From NCBI GenBank assembly GCA_946803715.1, contig CAMPET010000058.1:119199-134312 (forward strand): a DNA stretch of 15,114 bases. Direction: 5' to 3'. This document shows positions 1 through 8,902 of this stretch, piece after piece. A program made the position numbers and the translations under genes. Each line of letters begins with the position of its first letter. Position 1 is the stretch's first letter. The notes beneath the pieces were generated by a model, which made no database searches, had not been told where the DNA came from, and worked only from the letters and a program-made list of their open reading frames with translations. The stretch is from Beroe ovata (taxonomy: Eukaryota > Ctenophora > Nuda > Beroida > Beroidae).

Positions 1-3
1 TGG

Positions 4-26
4 GTGTGTGTGTGTGTGTGTGTGTG
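4..26. repeat. (GT)n microsatellite
   Basis: An uninterrupted GT dinucleotide run at the left edge of the window. It lies on the 3' side of the last visible SNRNP35 exon, so it is probably in an intron or the 3' flank of that gene. Confidence 0.95.
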
Positions 27-640
27 AACATGTGGACTGTCACGGGTGAGATCTATTATTTTCCAATCATTATTTGCTGGTCTGCGTTTATCAATAACTA
101 GTTCTGATTAGAATACTATGTTATTTTCGTGATAACCATCAAATCAGCAAGCTACATTTCAATCGGTGAACTACTAAGTACCACTGTCAACTGGAACCGT
201 AACAATCAATGTCACACTTGACAGTTTGACAGGATTAACATTTGATCGCATCTCATACGACTACGAGTGAATACTCGATTTGCGTATATCTCGTGATTTC
301 GTGCTCTACAGGGTGTGTCACATAAAATGGAAAAAAATGGAATTTTAAGGTCGGAAAGGGATCGGCTACAAGTTTCGAACAAAAAATCAAGTCCTAAGCT
401 CGAAACATTCGGCTCTGCCTTTTCCACGTGTCAAAACTATAAGCTATCCAGTAACCACATAATCATGTTTGCTCCATATAATGCCCATAATCAATAATAT
501 CCTCGAAATTCCAACATGATTGGCTAGGAAAGGCTGATATTTATAATTTATTCATAGATATACACCCTGTACTTTCTCGATGCAAGACATGAGGGGGGAC
601 TTCACTAATCCCAATTACTATATATATTGTCGTGGCTCAC
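27..640. other. No coding exon recognised; probable SNRNP35 intron 2
   Basis: This stretch follows the donor site that closes SNRNP35 exon 2 (GT at 640-639, minus strand). I searched the minus strand for the glycine-rich and RFGGRDRPF-like segments expected after the RRM of SNRNP35 and saw none. The short open frames on both strands resemble nothing known to me. The rest of the gene is therefore probably beyond the left edge. Confidence 0.5.
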
Positions 641-2478
641 CAAGTCGTCGGGGGACCCAATTCTTCATGTTATGAGAGTTCTCGTAGTCCACCAGGATAG
701 TCGACCCATCCAAGGAAGCACCATGGCACTTTTCCCGTGCGTATATCGTATCGTCAGTGTGGGAGAATGTCACGAAACCATACCTGGGGCAGCAGTGAAA
801 TAATCACTACTCATTTCCACCATTACGAGTACACATCGAGAAGAATAAATAGTGCTTACAATTCCGTCCACCTTTCACCTTTCATGTGTGTACTTAGATG
901 GGATTAATCAGAAAAAAGGTGGGATTGGAAAATTTCGTCTAGACATTATTTCCATAAAAATGAAATGATAAGAGGTCATTCAAAAAATGAATCTGTGACA
1001 AAAAGTGTGTGAGTTTCAAAAATGAAGTAGGACTTTCAGATGCCATGGTGAGAATTATCGGAAGCAGAGGTGTCAATTCCCATGTCCCAGCGCAGCTGGG
1101 TGCTCAGATGAATGACTCCGTGTAAATGCTGATGGAGTGAATGTGTATTAATAAAAGGATACATCAATACGGACCTCCGTTATTCTGACCCCTGAAATGT
1201 TTAGCTGTTATTCCACATGTACGAATTGAATTAACTACCTAACTAAAGTAGATCGTCACAACGAACCAAAGAACACTTTAGCGTTAAACAGTTTTGAAGT
1301 TTTCACGTGACTTCTCTTGCCATATTGCCATATTGTGGATAACCAAACCAACCAAAATTGGAGTGCTTAAGTAGTTGATGCTGAATCAGTCTCGAGAACC
1401 CAATTCAGTTATTAATGTGAGGTAGGGAGGAAGTTGGCTCAATTTGAATTGTGTATTTAAGCGCGTTGCTACCAACCATTATACTTGGTATTGAGAGACG
1501 CGTTGTCATTTATTGCCAGGCTAACAGCACTTATGACTACGAATCAAGACAGAGACTCAAACTATAAACACCATTCCGCAGCTACTAAACTGATGAACTC
1601 CATTTACGACATTTTACTAAACATCTGCAACAACTGGTAAAACGGAGAACTCTGTTGAAACTCAGAGTGCATCACGCCAATCCAGGAATTGTGATTTCGG
1701 GGGTGGATTCGCGGGGTTTCCGTCGAGTGAATCCTATATCTGTTTACTATGCTTGTTTACAACTACTTGATACTTCACTTTCCCTACCACTTATCACCAA
1801 TAATTGGGTACTCATGATGGAAGTAACATGTCCAAGTGTCGCAGTAACTGAATTACACTCAATGTTTCATCCTTGCATTATGGGATATCGAGAGCGATTC
1901 GTCCCAATATCTCGCTAATATCATCTCAATGCACACCCCGTCAGCGCGCCAGTATCACATCTGTTACAGTACCACAGAAGTAACACCCCAGTAAGACATG
2001 CATTCAAATCAAAATTAAGAAGATATTACGCCATGAGGTAGGCCTGATGTTGGCCTAAACGGATCGTTCAACTTGCCAAAGGACTCACGTATAGACAGAC
2101 AAGTATATTATTGCCATGGCGTAAGCTATAGCAAGATCTCATTATCTATTAATCCATCTTCAAGCCACATCATTGAAAATTCACCGAGTAGCAACTAGTT
2201 AGTACTCACCGTCTCGACTCTAAGGTTACTAGATCTTGTACCAGACGACATCGCGAAATTCTGCCGTATTTGCGGAAAAACTTCCTCAGCTCCGCTTCTG
2301 TTGTGGACGGGCTCAGTCGCCCGACAAACAGCGTCCGTGACGATCTCACCGAGTTTTTGGGGACATAATTAGCGTTAATTGCTCTCGCAATAGCTCGGTC
2401 ATGAGGAATTGTGTCGGTTCCGTCTATACTACCGGCTTTCAACGGATCGTACTCAGTCATCACCTTCTTGAACGACAT
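641..2478 (-). CDS. SNRNP35: U11/U12 small nuclear ribonucleoprotein 35 kDa protein, 5' part (two exons, end outside window)
   Basis: The family is a U1-70K-like component of the U11/U12 di-snRNP, which recognises 5' splice sites of minor (U12-type) introns in the nucleus. Exon 1 (2478-2210) starts at the ATG and carries the family's N-terminal signature EYDPLKAGSIDGTD (residues 9-22) and PHDRA, then an RRM with RNP2 LFVGRL (50-55). It ends at GTGAGT (donor at 2209). Exon 2 (783-641) follows CCCCAG and restores frame through a split Arg codon. It gives RNP1 RRYGFVTF (89-96), then LVDYEN and WVPRRLG, matching the end of the SNRNP35 RRM and the conserved segment after it. A donor GTGAGC at 640 closes exon 2. 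Unspliced, the frame ends nine codons later, so more exons are expected to the left. RNP1 position 2 is Arg instead of Gly. Recognition is from known family sequence; the splice joins are inferred. Confidence 0.92.
784..2209 (-). other. Intron 1 of SNRNP35
   Basis: A GT..AG intron of 1426 bp, with donor GTGAGT and acceptor CCCCAG on the minus strand. An 87-codon plus-strand open frame at 1655-1918 has no recognisable motif and I do not call it a gene. No RNA gene or clear repeat is seen. Confidence 0.8.
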
Positions 2479-2677
2479 TGCCCTAAATTGAGAAGCGTGC
2501 TGTTAGAATGTGACCAATTTGTTACACAAACAAATTCACGAAATTAGACCCAAAAACAAAGCTATGAACTGCGTGTAAAATGCGCGCGTGCGTGCTGCAT
2601 ACACAAAATAGATACTGCAATTTTGTCATCGCGCTCCACGCAAACACAACGTGTGATCCAAATTTGCCACAAAATGT

Positions 2678-2787
2678 CTCAGCAATAGTCAATACACTAT
2701 AAATGGTGTAGGTGTCAAAATTCAATTCACAAAACATTCCACTGAACCTGGACTAAAAACTGAAGAATTGAACCAAACAGACATCAT
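2678..2787. repeat. Direct repeat, copy 1 (about 110 bp)
   Basis: It begins CTCAGCAATAGTC and ends GACATCAT. It matches 3086-3193 almost base for base, differing by a 2-bp indel (ACTATAAATGG against ACTAAATGG) and about four substitutions. The copy ends exactly at the undetermined base at 2788, which suggests a contig junction. Confidence 0.93.
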
Positions 2788-3043
2788 NAAAATGTGACGA
2801 CCAGTTTTCGAGCAATGGTGACATGTACCAAATTCCATGATACACTTGGTACACTTAGGTCCCTCTCCAAATTTGCCACAATGTGTCTCAAAAATCTGTG
2901 GCTGGAGCAAATATTGTACCCAGCTAATAACATGAATGAAACAGGAATTGCGCTTGCGTTTCCATTAGGCGGGCACAACAAATCTACCCCGAAACAAAGT
3001 AGAAACATTTCAAAATCAAAAAGGTGGACGGTTAGGGGTAAGG

Positions 3044-3065
3044 GAATTGATAAGAGAATCAATTC
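3044..3065. repeat. Small perfect inverted repeat
   Basis: GAATTGAT at 3044-3051 and its reverse complement ATCAATTC at 3058-3065, separated by 6 bases. It lies inside the segment unique to the right-hand member of the direct-repeat pair. No function is evident. Confidence 0.7.
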
Positions 3066-3085
3066 GGAATAGAAGTGCTTCAGAA

Positions 3086-3193
3086 CTCAGCAATAGTCAA
3101 TACACTAAATGGTGTAGGTGTCAAAATTCAATTCACAAAACATTCAACTGAAACTGAACTAAAAACTGAAGAATTGAACCAAACAGACATCAT
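3086..3193. repeat. Direct repeat, copy 2 (108 bp)
   Basis: Near-identical copy of 2678-2787. Upstream of it lies about 195 bp not found next to copy 1, bordered at both ends by CTCA. Before that, CCAAATTTGCCACA (around 2868) also recurs near copy 1 (around 2658). This could be an allele carrying a small insertion. Confidence 0.93.
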
Positions 3194-3266
3194 TTTTCAA
3201 AACTGTAAAATTTTGTAGTTACAGTAGATCTAAATCTCCTAAAACGTATCGGATAATCCATCAATT

Positions 3267-3617
3267 TTATCCACTGAAAAAGAGTACCATGCAGAACATG
3301 ATAAGAATGTTCCAGATTCCAATGAAAATGCGGTATTGACGGATATTCCTCAGGTTTTCCCGTATCTTATCTCCTGTCGTGAGCGTCTGGGGGAATATTT
3401 CAATGAACTAGTCGTGCACATCATGAACACATCTTTAACCAGCAATTCCATAATAAACCCCAATTCCCTAACAAAACCCAACATTCCCTGAATTTTCTCA
3501 ATTTTTGAATTCCCTCACCTCATCACCGAAGGATTCATCCTTGTTGGTGGTCAGTTTAAAGTTGAGCACAGCTCCCGCATTTAATAGCAGCGTTCCCGCA
3601 ACTATTATCGATGACAT
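3267..3617 (-). CDS. SMIM7: Small integral membrane protein 7 (two exons, 72 aa)
   Basis: Too short and interrupted to show as a long open frame. Exon 1 (3617-3519) encodes 33 residues with the family hallmark NAGAVLNFKL (13-22) and then SFGDE. It stops at donor GTGAGG. Exon 2 (3386-3267) follows CCCCCAG in phase 0 and encodes 39 residues: TTGDKIRENLR, then a hydrophobic segment (about 51-71) beginning YRIFIGIWN, ending at TAA. Human SMIM7 is 75 residues with the same order: N-terminal hydrophobic stretch, NAGAVLNFKL, a TGD-IRE segment, and a C-terminal membrane helix. The intron is 132 bp. The N-terminal 20 residues may be a second membrane segment or a signal peptide. The protein is conserved in animals, but its molecular role is not something I can state. 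The join lacks a few residues present in the human protein between FGDE and TGD. Confidence 0.9.
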
Positions 3618-4164
3618 GTTTCTAATCCATTGCCATGTGTCTAGAAGCAGGACATTATCAGGAGGGAAAGGGTGGCAAACTCAGATATAAAATAGTTACA
3701 GATCGGTCAATATGAAAAGATGCACAAAGTCTTGAATTCGATAAAATCTCGATGGCGAAAATGAAACGAGTTTTAAATGCCAAATTCAATTGTTGAACGT
3801 TGATGTATGAATACTTCAATATTAAACACTATTGAAATGCTGGTCTTCAAGGTTTGTCATAACACATAACTCATAAAATGCATTTTAAATTTACGTCACT
3901 TTTCAATCTACGTCACTATTATGTAAAGCTACAATATTGCCTATTGCCTGAGATATTCCAGTTCTTATCGCCATTAACACGGCAGAATGAAATGAAGACT
4001 ATCCAAATCAACCTATAAATCAGGAACATTCAATCATCATACTATAAACCACTGTGACAGTGTGACAGCAGACTATTATGCTGTGAAATAATGTGAAAAT
4101 AAAAATATTTGGTATGAAATCTCCAATAATTTAAAATGGAAGTTGTGCAATCATGTGCACATCC
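3618..4164. other. Intergenic spacer between MBTPS1 and SMIM7
   Basis: AT-rich DNA with no recognised exon. It should hold the MBTPS1 3' UTR and the SMIM7 5' flank. The part at 4045-4164 remains open in the MBTPS1 frame after its stop codon (see findings). I see no clear AATAAA hexamer on the minus strand. Confidence 0.55.
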
Positions 4165-4210
4165 TGGTGTCACACTTGGTGTCACACTTGGTGTCACACT
4201 TGGTGTCACA
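4165..4210. repeat. 12-bp tandem minisatellite (3.8 copies)
   Basis: The unit TGGTGTCACACT repeats at 4165, 4177 and 4189, with a partial copy at 4201. On the minus strand it starts 11 bases after the MBTPS1 stop codon, so it lies in the 3' UTR. The unit length is a multiple of three and it stays open in the upstream reading frame. Confidence 0.95.
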
Positions 4211-4221
4211 GCTGTGTCGCG

Positions 4222-7122
4222 TCACACTCGACGGCGAGTCCTCACACGATACATGACGATCCTCTTCCTATTGAAGAATGACACCATGAGATAAAGGAAG
4301 AAGCACACCACAACCACTGTCAGAAATGTGATGAATCCGAGCATGTAGAATAATCGCAGGTTATCTGCCTCCTCGACCGTCTCCTCGGGTAGAATGAGAT
4401 CCAGGGTGTGCTCAGCACTGTCCAGCGAGAGGAGCTTGTTGGCAAGTTGCCCAACTGGGAACGTGTCGTTAAAGTCACGTGGTACAACAGGGTCGTGCAC
4501 AGGACACGACGCCTGCTCACGGAACACAATTTCCCCGTTTTGGGAGGTAATGACACGCGAGTATTGGTGAAAGAGAGGGGTAGAGGCCAGCTTGGGTGTG
4601 CGGTAACTATCCAGCTGATACCACTGCTCTAGTTCTATATCATCAGAGAATGCGTATCTCCTGCTATCCAGCATGTATAGGAGCTCCTCCACAAACCAGT
4701 TGCAATCCTGTCCCGTATTACCAGCACTATCGAAACAAGACGAGTCTCCGTACACAGCAATAGACCCGTTCACCGAGTGGTGCACTCCCAGAACTGGCAC
4801 ATCGCCAACTTCCATCTCTTTTCCGTGTACAAACGCCGAGCCTTCGTCTTTCAGTGTGGCTGTCAGCACTCTGCCACCTTCGGGAAATGACACCAGACTA
4901 GCACCCGAGGCAAATTCCAGGCGTTTAGCCCCTAAATCAATGTTACCAAACCAGACTTTGTCACCCATCACAATGTCCCATGGTGCAAGTAACTTGTTAA
5001 GGGCAGGCACGTTAGCACCGCCTCCTTGCAGCAGAACGTACTGTTTAGAGTTTTCATCATAGAACTTAGCATGCTTGATTATTGCTGCGTTATACCAGTC
5101 TGCAAAAACAACCAGATTCAGTCCTTTCTGGTCAACATCTGTCTGAAGTTTCTGAATTTCGTTATCAAAAAATGCGTCTTCTGAGTCTACAATGAATAAA
5201 TATCCATAATTTAGAGCATCAAAGCATATGAAATGAGTAGATAATATTTCAATAAAAAATCCCTTGCTGCGAAGATATTTGTACACTCCATTGAAATTGG
5301 TGTGTACATGGTCTCCATTCCAGTCGAGAGGAGAGTTCTGATTACTGAGGTTATCCCTGGGGAAGGGCCCCTCGGGGTACCCTATAGAGTGGAACTGGTC
5401 CCACAGAATCCTCTTATTCCGCGGAGGAGTGGGGATGATGTTCACTTTGACAGGGATGTGGAGAGTGGATGTCTGCTCCATGATATCTTCACTAGTGGCA
5501 GGAGAGTGGGCAGTCAGCAGGATATAACCCTCTGCTGTGCCCGCAAAGTGCGTCCCTGCCTTACTGACAGACAGTCTGACAGCCAGATACCCACTCCACG
5601 GCCACAGCGTGTCACTGTATGTGAAGGACACCTCCAACAGTTCACCCCCTGTCTTGGTATTGGGATGCCAAGTGGGCGGGGTTGGGACTGTGCCCGTGAC
5701 CGCCATGCCATTGATAATGGTCATGTTTACAATTGTGGGCATAGCTGTGTGGTAGAGTGGCTGAGAACAGAGAGGCCACATGTACGGGCAGTCTGTCCAG
5801 TCTATCTTACTGGGACTGATCGTGATTTGGGGAACGTATCCCTGGAGAAGCTCATACGCCCTGACCAAGTTCATCTTCCCACTGCCCTGCTCGAACATGT
5901 TAGCACCCCTCAGCTTGTCAGCTGACACCATGAGTATCTGCTTGATACTGGCCGGTGACAGCACTCTCGACAACCTCTCGTTCCTCTTCATCACTTCGGT
6001 CAGCAGCACCACGCCGCCTGTCACTACAGGCGAACTGACACTCGTCCCTGTCAGATACCGACACGACCCCTTGATGTTAGAGCCCCTGATTGCAGTCCCA
6101 TATGTCACAATATCGGGCTTCACCCGGCCGTATCCCCCGGGCAGCTCCCACAGAGTCATGCCCCGGGAAGAAAACTCGGCTATTTCATCATCATAGTTCA
6201 TTCCACCGACCCCTATCACGTCCAGCTGATCAGCTGGGTTGCTCAGTGTCCCATACAGTGGACCGTCATTCCCCATGGCAGATATGAATATCACCCCGGA
6301 CGCAGTCAGCTCCATGACTTTGTTAACGAATAGGGAATCCTGGAAATCTGGTCCCCCAATACTGAGGTTGACAATGTCAATCTTCATCTTGAGAACATAG
6401 TTGAACGCGTCCAGAAACCATGACGTATGTGATTTCTGGTGAGAATCGAAGACTTTGAGCGAGTAGATGCTAGCATCGGGAGCTATGCCTGGGCAATCCC
6501 TTGAGCTGGCGATCACACCCGCAACAAACGTACCATGTCCGATTGTCTGGTCGTTGGGTTGGTTCTCGTCAGTAAAGTCCAGGGCATCGACCACATGGTT
6601 GAAATGAGGGTGGTTCTTGTTGAAACCAGTGTCCAGGACGGCCACGCTGACCCCCTCACCGCGGTATCCCCGTCTCCACAGGGCAGGAGCATGGACCAGG
6701 GACGCTATGCTCCGACCACTCACACTCAGGATCTTGCGGCGGAAATAGTCAAGATAGGAAGAGGATTCATTGTCCACTGATGATTGGTTTTCTGATTTGA
6801 GTGTCCCTTGCATGGGCTTGTCAACCATCACATCGTTCACCAGAGTGTGCTCGATCAACCGTGGCCGGACCACACTGACCTCGTGCCCCACATATATCAC
6901 CGAGAAATCACTGTCCAGGGATGCAACTTGCCTAGATTTGGGAATGGTGTACCAGTGGAAATCCCTGGCGAGACACTTGTCAAGAACATCCTTGCGTTCC
7001 AACTGAGATAGGTATTGGGTGAAAGTGACTATCAGTTGTTCATCACATGATGTCAGGGGAAGTAGGACCAGGGATAGGATGATGCCACATGGTATCATCG
7101 CACAACATACTGCCACCCTCAC
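4222..7122 (-). CDS. MBTPS1: Membrane-bound transcription factor site-1 protease (S1P/SKI-1), intronless
   Basis: A Golgi-resident subtilisin-family proprotein convertase. The family makes the first, luminal cut in SREBP and ATF6 and matures other secretory cargo. The 966-aa product has a hydrophobic signal peptide (1-26), a prodomain (27 to about 132), and an S8 catalytic domain with the triad Asp164 (AVLDTG), His196 (GHGTFVAG) and Ser361 (GTSVSSP), plus oxyanion Asn285 (AMGNDGP). A long C-terminal luminal region follows, then a membrane helix (about 924-950) and a short basic tail ending RTRRRV. RKIL (129-132) sits where the family's autoprocessing site lies and fits the R-X-hydrophobic-X consensus. 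Human S1P is 1052 residues with a longer tail. The start ATG directly precedes the signal peptide. All of it lies in one exon, while the human gene has many. All catalytic residues are intact, so it looks functional. Confidence 0.97.
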   Translation of the reverse strand: MRVAVCCAMIPCGIILSLVLLPLTSCDEQLIVTFTQYLSQLERKDVLDKCLARDFHWYTIPKSRQVASLDSDFSVIYVGHEVSVVRPRLIEHTLVNDVMVDKPMQGTLKSENQSSVDNESSSYLDYFRRKILSVSGRSIASLVHAPALWRRGYRGEGVSVAVLDTGFNKNHPHFNHVVDALDFTDENQPNDQTIGHGTFVAGVIASSRDCPGIAPDASIYSLKVFDSHQKSHTSWFLDAFNYVLKMKIDIVNLSIGGPDFQDSLFVNKVMELTASGVIFISAMGNDGPLYGTLSNPADQLDVIGVGGMNYDDEIAEFSSRGMTLWELPGGYGRVKPDIVTYGTAIRGSNIKGSCRYLTGTSVSSPVVTGGVVLLTEVMKRNERLSRVLSPASIKQILMVSADKLRGANMFEQGSGKMNLVRAYELLQGYVPQITISPSKIDWTDCPYMWPLCSQPLYHTAMPTIVNMTIINGMAVTGTVPTPPTWHPNTKTGGELLEVSFTYSDTLWPWSGYLAVRLSVSKAGTHFAGTAEGYILLTAHSPATSEDIMEQTSTLHIPVKVNIIPTPPRNKRILWDQFHSIGYPEGPFPRDNLSNQNSPLDWNGDHVHTNFNGVYKYLRSKGFFIEILSTHFICFDALNYGYLFIVDSEDAFFDNEIQKLQTDVDQKGLNLVVFADWYNAAIIKHAKFYDENSKQYVLLQGGGANVPALNKLLAPWDIVMGDKVWFGNIDLGAKRLEFASGASLVSFPEGGRVLTATLKDEGSAFVHGKEMEVGDVPVLGVHHSVNGSIAVYGDSSCFDSAGNTGQDCNWFVEELLYMLDSRRYAFSDDIELEQWYQLDSYRTPKLASTPLFHQYSRVITSQNGEIVFREQASCPVHDPVVPRDFNDTFPVGQLANKLLSLDSAEHTLDLILPEETVEEADNLRLFYMLGFITFLTVVVVCFFLYLMVSFFNRKRIVMYRVRTRRRV

Positions 7123-7413
7123 TTTACTACCATCGTCACTTGCTAAGCGGGGGGCAGGGGAGTGTGAGAATTACAGTTACAGGAACATCGCTTGATTGGG
7201 TAGGGTGGATAAATAGAAGCAGTGAAAATTCTAATCGGTAAATTAAATATGAATCAAGGACATGTAACGAAAGTATCATCAAAATAACATATTTCATCAT
7301 CAAATCAGCTTATTATACTGGTCAGCACTCATAACATAATTAAACTTGGTATCGTGAAATCTGACTCTATTTCATGGCATTACATCACAGAATTATGAGC
7401 AAATCACTTTTCA

Positions 7414-8865
7414 TCATATCTGCTTGTTCTCGTGGAGGTCTTTTATCTTTCCAGCGTTAATCAAACCGTTCTTCAACCATGCCTGTCATGATGAAATCAA
7501 GTGTAATGGGACAAGATCATGAGCAAATCAGGGGATATATTCAATCATCAATAATGATAGTAAATTATGCAAATCGGGAATAAACCTGCACGTTTTGTAG
7601 TTCAGGCATCACGTTTATGGCACCGAGGAATTCCGAACTGTAATCCAAATCAAACACCGCCCCAGTAACATCCGTGCCAACATCTCCAATCTGTTTGTTC
7701 AACGACTGGGAAAAAAGTAATTCATTTCATCTCTATCAATTTTGTATGGCAAATTGCACACACACACAATCATCAGGGGGCTGGCAAGCCCCCCGCGGCA
7801 TCTGTANCTTCAACCATGCCTGTCATGATGAAATCAAGTGTAATGGGACAAGATCATGAGCAAATCAGGGGAAATATTCCATCATCAATAATGATAGTAA
7901 ATTATGCAAATCGGGAATGAACCTGCACGTTTTGTAGTTCTGGCATCACGTTTATGGCACCGAGGAATTCCGAACTGTAATCCAAATCAAACACCGCACC
8001 AGTAACATCTGTGCCAACATCTCCAATCTGTTTGTTCAACGACTGGGAAAATAGTAATTCATTTCATCTCTATCAATTTTGTATGGCTAATTGCACACAC
8101 ACACAATCATTAGGTACTGTATCTTTCGTGAGAACATGATTTTAGGAAAAAAGCCTACATGAGTAAATGGAAAAGTGCTCTCGTTGCACCTTAGCATAAG
8201 AACTGTATGTTGATTTCATGACTTGGCTGACTACTGACTAGGGTCAAAACTCAGAATAGGGTCGATTGGCTGTGTGTGTGTGCGTTTGTGCATGTGGGTG
8301 TGTATGTGTCTGGAATATCGTATTGGATTGGTATGGCAATTCCATTTACTAAATTTCCTGTATATTATTTTGCAAAAGCATGAGATTGCTGTGCTACTAC
8401 ATTTTAACAGATGTGTAAACTTCACAGGCGCCTCAACATACAAAACCCTGTGAGGACACACTCTGTGTGTACACAATATGATACATCAACTGTATTATGC
8501 ACATTCTGTGTATTCGAAACAATGATTGTGGAAGTGCTGTAAGATACACCATGTGCTGCGTCCACACTATACATCGCTTTTACATTCCGTCCGTTGTACA
8601 TGAATTATGAACAACAAACAGGGTGCATTGTGTGTTGTGCGAATGCGTAATTTAGTGTATCTGCATAGGTATCCGATGCATAGGTACACGTTGGACATGA
8701 GTAAATTCTACTATACGATGCATACATTCGACTACATGGTACACACACAGTTCACACACAACTAGTACACAGCAATTATAGTATACAGTGTACGGCGTAC
8801 GCAGTGTATACTACACACACACTCACACACAAACACACACACACTCGCACACACACTCACACACA

Positions 8866-8902
<37 letters not shown>

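Larger units (their letters stand above)
2479..3266. other. Intergenic spacer between SMIM7 and SNRNP35
   Basis: No supported exon. It contains the direct-repeat pair described separately, a single undetermined base at 2788, and probably the SMIM7 3' UTR and the SNRNP35 promoter. I see no good AATAAA hexamer on the minus strand close to the SMIM7 stop. Confidence 0.6.
7471..8122. repeat. Tandem near-identical copies (about 300 bp each) spanning BORCS8 exon 2
   Basis: 7471-7806 and 7808-8122 align from end to end with about nine substitutions. The left copy carries an extra GC-rich hairpin near its right end. A single undetermined base at 7807 separates them. Each copy holds a complete exon 2; the right one also contains the first 12 coding bases of exon 3. 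The three differences inside the exon are all synonymous. The arrangement fits two allelic contigs abutted without merging better than a true genomic duplication. Confidence 0.93.

Noticed and set aside
1655-1918. 87-codon plus-strand open frame
   Set aside because: It lies in SNRNP35 intron 1, has no recognisable motif and an unremarkable length.
2206-2478. SNRNP35 exon 1 read as a complete 90-aa protein
   Set aside because: The frame ends at a TGA that is part of a strong donor site, in the middle of the RRM; exon 2 at 783-641 completes the domain in phase.
2722-3072. Open frames of 62-92 codons on both strands
   Set aside because: They overlap one another across an undetermined base and repeats, and none resembles a protein.
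3505-3690. 61-codon plus-strand open frame
   Set aside because: It is antisense to SMIM7 exon 1, which has clear family similarity.
5302-5925. 207-codon open frame antisense to MBTPS1
   Set aside because: It is a mirror of a strongly coding, GC-richer exon on the opposite strand; the translation has no family features. Other antisense frames within 4222-7122 are rejected for the same reason.
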